From the NCBI GenBank assembly GCA_041687295.1, contig JAWLCG010000213.1, forward strand, positions 1 through 8,762: a stretch of 8,762 nucleotides of DNA, read 5' to 3'. This DNA comes from JAWLCG01 sp041687295 (GTDB lineage Bacteria; Planctomycetota; Phycisphaerae; SM23-33; FEN-1343). Under the pieces are notes generated by a model that was given only the letters and a program-made list of their open reading frames with translations, had not been told where the DNA came from and did not search any database. Shown here in pieces: positions 5,651 to 8,762 of this stretch. Position numbers and translations under genes: made by a program. Position 1 is the first letter of the stretch, and every line of letters begins with the position of its first letter.

Positions 5651-6697
5651 CTAGGCCGGCGGGGGCGCCGTCGACTCGCGGACGACGAGCGTCTCGGGCA
5701 GCACGATCGTCTGACTCGCCTCGCCGTCGTCCTCGTCCTCGTGACGCCCCTCGATCTCCTCGACCAGCCGACAGCCGGCCTGGTGGCCCATCTCGCGGGT
5801 GGGCACGGCCACCGTCGTCAGCGGCGGGATGGTCAACTCGGTCACCGGCACGTCGTTGAAGGTGGCCACGCTGATGTCCTGCGGCACGCGGAGGCCATGG
5901 CGCCACAGGGCCTGCATCAGGGCAATCGCTTCGAGATGCGAGTAGACGATCACGCCGGTGGCCCGCTCGGCCGAACGGGCGGTCTCAGCGGCGAAGGCGG
6001 CGACGGGGCTCTTGACCAGCCTCGCCTGGCCGCCCAGGCCGGCGTCACGCATGGCCTGCTCGTAGCCGGCTACCCGCTGGCCGTGACTGAAGTGCGCTAG
6101 CTCCTTCTCCGTCGGGTCCAGGAAGACCACGCGACGATGACCCAGCCCCAGCAGGTGCTCGGTGACCATCCGCCCGCCCCCGTGGTCGTCCACCAGCACC
6201 TTCAGGCCCGGCAAATCCGTCTGGAGGTTCACCAGGGCCACGGGGACCTCGGCCTCCCGCAGAACCGCCTCGATGCCCGGGGTGATCTCCTCGATCACCA
6301 CGCAGCCATCCACCCGCTGGTCGAGCACCATCTGCCCCGCCTCGTCCGAGTCGGCCAGGCTCACCAGCACCAGGTGGTAACCCCGATGCTGCAGCGAGGC
6401 CGCCAGAATCACGATCAGCCGCTCGTAGATCCCCACCACCGGAGGCATCAGCCGAGCGTACAGCAGGCCCACTGTGTGCGTCTTCTGCTTGGCCAACGCC
6501 CGCGCCAACCAACTGGGCCGATAGCCCAGATCCTTGGCGGCCTGCATCACCCGCTCCCGCGTCGCCTCCCGCACCGGGCACTGCTCGGCCGGGATGTTCA
6601 GCGCCTTGCTGACCGTGCCCTTCGAGAGCCCACAGTGGCGCGCCACGTCGGCAATGGTCGGTCGGCTGTTCTTCTGTCGGGTTGCCCGCCGGGTCAT
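5651..6697 (-). CDS. LacI-family transcriptional regulator
   Basis: This 348-residue protein, from the chosen start, has the standard LacI layout. The helix-turn-helix is at residues 14-34 (TIADVARHCG, then LSKGTVSKALN) and the minor-groove hinge helix around 59-70 (YRPSWLARALAK). A periplasmic-binding-protein-like ligand domain follows from about 74 (HTVGLLYARL), with typical QRVAGYEQAM (207-216) and PPLTTVAVPTREMGHQAG (291-308). Such proteins bind a sugar or metabolite and control nearby catabolic genes. An in-frame ATG eleven codons earlier (6730) exists, but GGAAGGG about 6 nt before the ATG at 6697 favours the shorter form. The same-strand sugar operon lies next downstream, now separated by the IS. 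Regulation of that operon is inferred, not shown. Confidence 0.93.
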   Translation of the reverse strand: MTRRATRQKNSRPTIADVARHCGLSKGTVSKALNIPAEQCPVREATRERVMQAAKDLGYRPSWLARALAKQKTHTVGLLYARLMPPVVGIYERLIVILAASLQHRGYHLVLVSLADSDEAGQMVLDQRVDGCVVIEEITPGIEAVLREAEVPVALVNLQTDLPGLKVLVDDHGGGRMVTEHLLGLGHRRVVFLDPTEKELAHFSHGQRVAGYEQAMRDAGLGGQARLVKSPVAAFAAETARSAERATGVIVYSHLEAIALMQALWRHGLRVPQDISVATFNDVPVTELTIPPLTTVAVPTREMGHQAGCRLVEEIEGRHEDEDDGEASQTIVLPETLVVRESTAPPPA

Positions 6698-6747
6698 TGC
6701 GATCCCTTCCACGTCCATAGCCATCCCCACGTCAGAACTACGGCGTG

Positions 6748-6776
6748 AATGTAACGTGAAATATCAGAACCTGCAA
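6748..6776 (-). promoter_or_regulatory. Candidate promoter of the LacI-type regulator gene
   Basis: On the minus strand, TTGCAG (6776-6771) and TACATT (6753-6748) are spaced by exactly 17 nt, in an unusually AT-rich patch for this window. TCAGAAC occurs at 6732-6738 and 6764-6770, direct repeats 32 bp apart (about three helical turns) that straddle the -10 element and could bind a regulator. Confidence 0.5.
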
Positions 6777-6875
6777 CAGGAATCCCCTCGCGGCCGCGGG
6801 CGCGCATCCCCATCGCCCCCGGCCAGAGGCGGGCCGGTCAGTGCAAACGGAATCGCCGACAATCATGACTTCCGC

Positions 6876-6904
6876 TTGACGGGCCCCGCACACGGGGCTA
6901 TAGT
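6876..6904 (+). promoter_or_regulatory. Promoter of tRNA-Ser(GCU)
   Basis: TTGACG (6876-6881) and TATAGT (6899-6904) match the sigma-70 consensus at 5 of 6 and 5 of 6 bases, with ideal 17-nt spacing. This is the best promoter in the window and lies 63 nt before the tRNA, as expected for a stable-RNA gene. The spacer contains a GCCCCGcacaCGGGGC palindrome. Confidence 0.75.
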
Positions 6905-6916
6905 ATTCGAACCCTC

Positions 6917-6944
6917 TGGGGACCCAAGGCGTACGCCAACAGGG
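6917..6944 (+). repeat. Twin-palindrome repeat, copy B
   Basis: TGGGGACCCA is followed by A and the 10-bp palindrome GGCGTACGCC, then AACAGGG. It parallels copy A at 5622-5649 and would be transcribed in the tRNA precursor leader. Confidence 0.5.
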
Positions 6945-6967
6945 ACCCCCTGCAGTGGTGGCATCCT

Positions 6968-7058
6968 GGAGAGGTGGCCGAGCGGCTGAAGGCGACGGTT
7001 TGCTAAACCGTTGTACGGGGTCATACCCGTACCCCGGGTTCGAATCCCGGCCTCTCCG
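6968..7058 (+). tRNA. tRNA-Ser (anticodon GCU)
   Basis: The acceptor stem GGAGAGG (6968-6974) pairs with CCTCTCC (7051-7057), followed by discriminator G. The D-arm contains GCCGAGCGGCTGAAGGC. The anticodon stem ACGGT/ACCGT holds loop TTGCTAA, with anticodon GCT at 7002-7004 reading AGC and AGU. A long variable arm with a 7-bp stem (GTACGGG/CCCGTAC) is the hallmark of class II serine tRNAs. The T-arm is CCGGG-TTCGAAT-CCCGG. CCA is not encoded (TT follows the discriminator), so it must be added by the nucleotidyltransferase. Confidence 0.97.
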
Positions 7059-7060
7059 TT

Positions 7061-7104
7061 GAACGCCCGCACGTTCCTGTCTACCCGGAGACGTGCGGGC
7101 GTTC
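7061..7104 (+). terminator. Strong hairpin directly after tRNA-Ser
   Basis: GAACGCCCGCACGT (7061-7074) pairs perfectly with ACGTGCGGGCGTTC (7091-7104) around a 16-nt loop, starting 2 nt after the tRNA. Position and strength suggest 3'-end formation or processing of the tRNA precursor. The run of T expected of an intrinsic terminator is absent (TGCATCTC follows). Confidence 0.55.
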
Positions 7105-7195
7105 TGCATCTCACCCTTGCCGGCGCCCATGCGTTCGCCAGGGCTCGCGGGCTGGGGGCTTACGTCGGCCTCATTGGCCAAGCAGCCCGTAGGGC

Positions 7196-7213
7196 CGGCA
7201 ACGAGTTGCCGGA
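7196..7213 (-). terminator. Short hairpin after the membrane-anchored protein gene
   Basis: CCGGCAAC (7196-7203) and GTTGCCGG (7206-7213) form an 8-bp stem with a GA turn, 8 nt beyond the stop codon of the minus-strand gene. It lacks a T-run; 3'-end stabilisation or factor-assisted termination is possible. Confidence 0.4.
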
Positions 7214-7221
7214 TCCATCGG

Positions 7222-7911
7222 CTACTTGATGAGCTTCCGCAGGAAACGACCGAATCCTTGTCCAGCTTGGAAACTCCGCTTTCTGTCGGCATCCAGGTCG
7301 TGCCGATACTGGTACCAGTTGTACGGCCTCCCCTGTGGATAAGCCCAGAAGCCTGCTACGGCATCAGTGACGGTAGTCTCCCCTCCCACGTACCGATCCT
7401 GGGGCGCCATGTTGCCCTTCAGCCGGACGCTGAATGTGCAGGTGTCCTCCTCGCCCAGAACGGGCGCCACCGCACACGCGGCTGCGACGCTCAGTTGCAC
7501 GTCGGAGATGGCCTTCACCGCGAGTGCCCGAGAGGCCCCCTCCTTGCCCACGCGGGACTGTAGCCCCATCGCTTCCAGGCCGGCGGCGGCAGCGGAGAGG
7601 CGAGAGCGGACGAGCCCTTGCCCACGCACCTCCAGATCCACCGTGATTCCCGGCTTGCGGTAGACATACGACTTGCGGAGGTGCAACTGCCTGCCCGTCT
7701 GCTCGCACGTGATCACGAACCGCGAGCCTTTCGTGCCTCGGTTCACGAAGGCGTGGACATGGTCTGCCAGTTCGGCCGGCCGCAGACCATCGTATGTGAA
7801 CGGATGCACAACCCCCAGCACCCACCAGTACAAGTTGTACAGAATCCCCAGGAGGACAAGGACTCCCAGCACCACCCCGGCGATGAGTAGATAGGTCGTG
7901 TAGTCAGTCAT
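7222..7911 (-). CDS. Hypothetical protein with one N-terminal membrane anchor
   Basis: I do not recognise this 229-residue protein. Residues about 7-35 form one long hydrophobic segment (YLLIAGVVLGVLVLLGILY, then NLYWWVLGVV), followed by a soluble region. That region mixes charged and beta-like stretches (FVITCEQTGRQLHLRKSY, 65-82; ITVDLEVRG, 89-97) with an alanine-rich part (106-150) and ends in a basic tail (RKRSFQ, then FLRKLIK). The anchor is not followed by a clear signal-peptidase site, so the bulk is probably membrane-tethered. Codon use matches the neighbours, and an alternative frame is unlikely given the coherent membrane segment. The Shine-Dalgarno is weak (CAGGG about 12 nt before ATG). 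It converges on the tRNA-Ser gene and has no obvious operon partner here. Confidence 0.75.
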   Translation of the reverse strand: MTDYTTYLLIAGVVLGVLVLLGILYNLYWWVLGVVHPFTYDGLRPAELADHVHAFVNRGTKGSRFVITCEQTGRQLHLRKSYVYRKPGITVDLEVRGQGLVRSRLSAAAAGLEAMGLQSRVGKEGASRALAVKAISDVQLSVAAACAVAPVLGEEDTCTFSVRLKGNMAPQDRYVGGETTVTDAVAGFWAYPQGRPYNWYQYRHDLDADRKRSFQAGQGFGRFLRKLIK

Positions 7912-7988
7912 TGGTCAGGACCCTGAACAGCCACTGTGCCTGTCGCCCCCGGCTCCGCGAATCGACACCCGCCCGACTTGACACAGGT

Positions 7989-8086
7989 ATGCCTCGCCCC
8001 TCTGCCAAGTCGCAAGCGTACCAGAAGGCCAAGCAGCGCGCCAAGGGCCGTAGTGCGGCCATCACGCTGGCCAAGGCCCCCTCCTG
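7989..8086 (+). pseudogene. Truncated start of a basic protein gene
   Basis: From ATG at 7989 the frame encodes a coding-like, Lys/Arg-rich, helical start (MPRPSAKSQAYQ, then KAKQRAKGRSAAITLAKAPS). It runs straight into the hairpin repeat at 8087 and then becomes Pro/Arg/Trp-rich noise. From memory, similar basic N-termini open terminase-like ATPase genes of planctomycete phage-like elements; this is a guess without a search. There is no convincing ribosome-binding site (AGG nearly touches the ATG). It may be the decayed 5' end of a gene from an earlier integration, or a chance frame. Confidence 0.35.
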
Positions 8087-8160
8087 TAGGCCGGACGCAG
8101 TCCGACTGGGGAAAGAGGCCCCATGCGGCGCTTCTGCCCAGCCGGACTGCGTCCGGCCTA
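8087..8160. repeat. 74-nt hairpin repeat, 18-bp perfect stem
   Basis: TAGGCCGGACGCAGTCCG (8087-8104) pairs perfectly with 8143-8160. The stem extends inward by CTGGG/CCCAG (8106-8110 with 8137-8141) across one mismatch. Each arm also contains its own small palindrome (GGACgcaGTCC), so the element can fold as one long or two short stems. It looks like a dispersed palindromic element. Confidence 0.8.
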
Positions 8161-8201
8161 CCAGAACGGGTGATCGGCGGAACTGGGGCGGGCCGCCGGC
8201 G

Positions 8202-8247
8202 CAAAGAAAAAGCCTTGCAGGCCTGGGGGTAGGCGATGCAAGGCTTT
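8202..8247 (-). terminator. Intrinsic terminator downstream of the tRNA fragment
   Basis: On the minus strand, AAAGCCTTGCA (8247-8237) pairs perfectly with TGCAAGGCTTT (8219-8209). A T-rich tail follows (8208-8202, giving TTTTTCTTTG with the end of the stem). It begins 7 nt after the tRNA 3' fragment on the same strand, as a native tRNA terminator would. Confidence 0.8.
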
Positions 8248-8254
8248 ATGCGAA

Positions 8255-8276
8255 TGGGCGATACTGGACTCGAACC
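8255..8276 (-). other. Isolated tRNA 3' end: probable attachment-site scar
   Basis: Read on the minus strand, these 22 nt give the last GG of a T-stem, T-loop TTCGAGT, T-stem 3' strand CCAGT, acceptor 3' strand ATCGCCC and discriminator A. Upstream, the T-stem 5' strand that should read ACTGG reads GTGGG, and no D-arm, anticodon arm or GGGCGAT acceptor partner is found. The piece is therefore a fragment, not a working gene. A GGGCGAT/ATCGCCC acceptor with A73 and this T-arm is typical of some bacterial valine tRNAs, but identity is uncertain. Tyrosine recombinases commonly use exactly this part of a tRNA as crossover core, leaving such a fragment at the far end of the integrated element. Confidence 0.75.
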
Positions 8277-8311
8277 CACCCCAAAACGCCAATGAAAACG
8301 GCGTTCCCCAG

Positions 8312-8334
8312 AAAAGCGCATCAAAAGGCGCATC
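8312..8334 (+). repeat. Tandem AAAAGCGCATC-type repeats beside the att scar
   Basis: AAAAGCGCATC (8312-8322) is followed at once by AAAAGGCGCATC (8323-8334), identical except for one inserted G. They lie about 40 nt inside the presumed element end, where arm-type integrase or accessory-factor sites usually occur. Function is inferred from position only. Confidence 0.4.
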
Positions 8335-8386
8335 ATCCGCCACCGATCCGGCCCGGCTGGCCGTCCTGGCTGACCTGCTGGCGACC

Positions 8387-8485
8387 ATGGATGAGGCCCA
8401 GCGGATGGCCACCCTGCGAGAGCTGCCCAGGGCGGACCTGGCCGCTTTGGCGGCCTACATGACGCTACGAAGGGAGAAGGCATGA
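8387..8485 (+). CDS. Small ORF upstream of the zinc-ribbon gene
   Basis: From the only in-frame ATG this encodes 32 residues (MDEAQRMATLRELP, then RADLAALAAYMTLRREKA), an amphipathic helical peptide rich in Ala and Leu. The coding-like, GC3-rich pattern starts earlier, at about 8336 (ATDPARLAVLADLLAT), and the frame is open back to 8174, across the tRNA fragment, without ATG, GTG or TTG. The true start is therefore unclear, and the piece may be the 3' end of a gene truncated at the element boundary. Its stop overlaps the next start as ATGA, indicating translational coupling. I do not recognise a family. Confidence 0.45.
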   Translation: MDEAQRMATLRELPRADLAALAAYMTLRREKA

Positions 8486-8762
8486 CCGGTCAATCACCTG
8501 ACGCCATGGGGCCACCCAAGCCCAAACGTACCCCCTCGCCGCCCCGGCCGGCCGGTCTGGAGTGCCGGCGGTGCGGATGCCGGCACTTCCTGACGGTCTA
8601 CACCCGCCCGCGCGGCAATTCGATCCTTCGCCGCAAGCGGTGCCGCCACTGCGGCCAGGCCATCCTGACGCGCGAGACGACCGCCGCGGTCATCACGGTG
8701 ACGCCGAGCGGTCCGCAGCGGTTCGAGGCGACCGTCGAGCTCGAGGACGGCGCGAGCCGGCG
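8482..8762 (+). CDS. Zinc-ribbon protein, 3' end outside the window
   Basis: The first 93 codons are present and the gene runs off the window. After a Pro/Lys-rich leader (residues 1-25) comes a four-cysteine zinc ribbon: CRRCG (Cys28, Cys31) and CRHCG (Cys54, Cys57). Between the pairs is VYTRPRGNSILRRKRC, and LTRET follows. This order (CxxC, TR near the middle, basic RR-K-R, CxxCG, TRE) resembles NrdR-type and Ogr/Delta-like phage zinc-finger regulators, so a nucleic-acid-binding role is likely. The ATG overlaps the preceding stop (ATGA) and is preceded by AGGGAG at good spacing. Being the first clear gene inside the probable integrated element, it may be a phage-like regulator. The remaining sequence (VITVTPSG onward) looks beta-like. 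Confidence 0.75.
   Translation, partial: MTGQSPDAMGPPKPKRTPSPPRPAGLECRRCGCRHFLTVYTRPRGNSILRRKRCRHCGQAILTRETTAAVITVTPSGPQRFEATVELEDGASR

Noticed and set aside
6738..7292. A 184-codon minus-strand frame crossing the tRNA-Ser gene
   Set aside because: It contains the RDSNPG-type peptide produced by translating an antisense tRNA; it overlaps the tRNA and its promoter.
8255..8340. A complete tRNA gene on the minus strand
   Set aside because: Only the 3' segment is tRNA-like. No acceptor 5' strand, D-arm or anticodon arm is found upstream and the T-stem 5' strand does not pair.
7911..8462. A 183-codon plus-strand frame running across the hairpin and tRNA fragment
   Set aside because: Only its first part from 7989 looks coding. 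The RYWTRT stretch is the well-known artefact of translating an antisense tRNA 3' end.

Overview
The window is GC-rich, with strong G/C preference at third codon positions. It has no plasmid or virulence signature and is dotted with GC-rich palindromic repeats. A Gfo/Idh/MocA dehydrogenase, a xylose-isomerase-like TIM barrel and a LacI-type regulator clustered together, a tRNA without an encoded CCA, and dense intergenic hairpins are all common in Planctomycetota (Phycisphaerae/Pirellulales-like genomes). I suggest that origin from general knowledge only; no marker gene here proves it.

Layout. Positions 1-85 hold a 17-bp-stem palindrome. Positions 86-3208 hold three genes on the minus strand that read as a sugar or polyol oxidation/isomerisation operon. 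In transcription order they are a medium-chain dehydrogenase lacking the usual zinc ligands, a Gfo/Idh/MocA oxidoreductase, and a sugar phosphate isomerase/epimerase-like TIM barrel. Positions 3209-3920 are an intergenic repeat island with many small hairpins. Positions 3921-5561 are a complete 1641-bp IS1634-family insertion sequence, with 13-bp terminal inverted repeats (one mismatch) and a perfect 40-bp direct repeat of target DNA on each side. It split a palindromic repeat that also occurs, inverted, at about 3346-3395. Positions 5651-6697 (minus strand) encode a LacI-family regulator. Removing the IS puts its stop codon about 0.8 kb upstream of the sugar operon, so it is the likely local regulator.

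Positions 6748-6967 carry divergent promoters, one for the regulator and one with ideal 17-bp spacing for the tRNA-Ser(GCU) gene at 6968-7058. A 14-bp-stem hairpin follows the tRNA. Positions 7222-7911 (minus strand) encode an unrecognised protein with one N-terminal membrane anchor. Positions 7989-8160 hold a basic, gene-start-like fragment cut off by a 74-nt hairpin repeat.

The most informative part is the right end. At 8255-8276 (minus strand) lies the isolated 3' end of a tRNA gene (T-loop, T-stem 3' strand, acceptor 3' strand, discriminator A) with no tRNA body. It is followed by a good intrinsic terminator at 8202-8247. This is the expected scar of tyrosine-recombinase integration into a tRNA 3' end, so the DNA from about 8277 rightwards is probably the end of an integrated element. 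The first genes inside are a tiny ORF and, coupled by an ATGA overlap, an incomplete gene for a four-cysteine zinc-ribbon protein that leaves the window. The integrase, the intact tRNA copy and any new system on this element would lie beyond position 8762.
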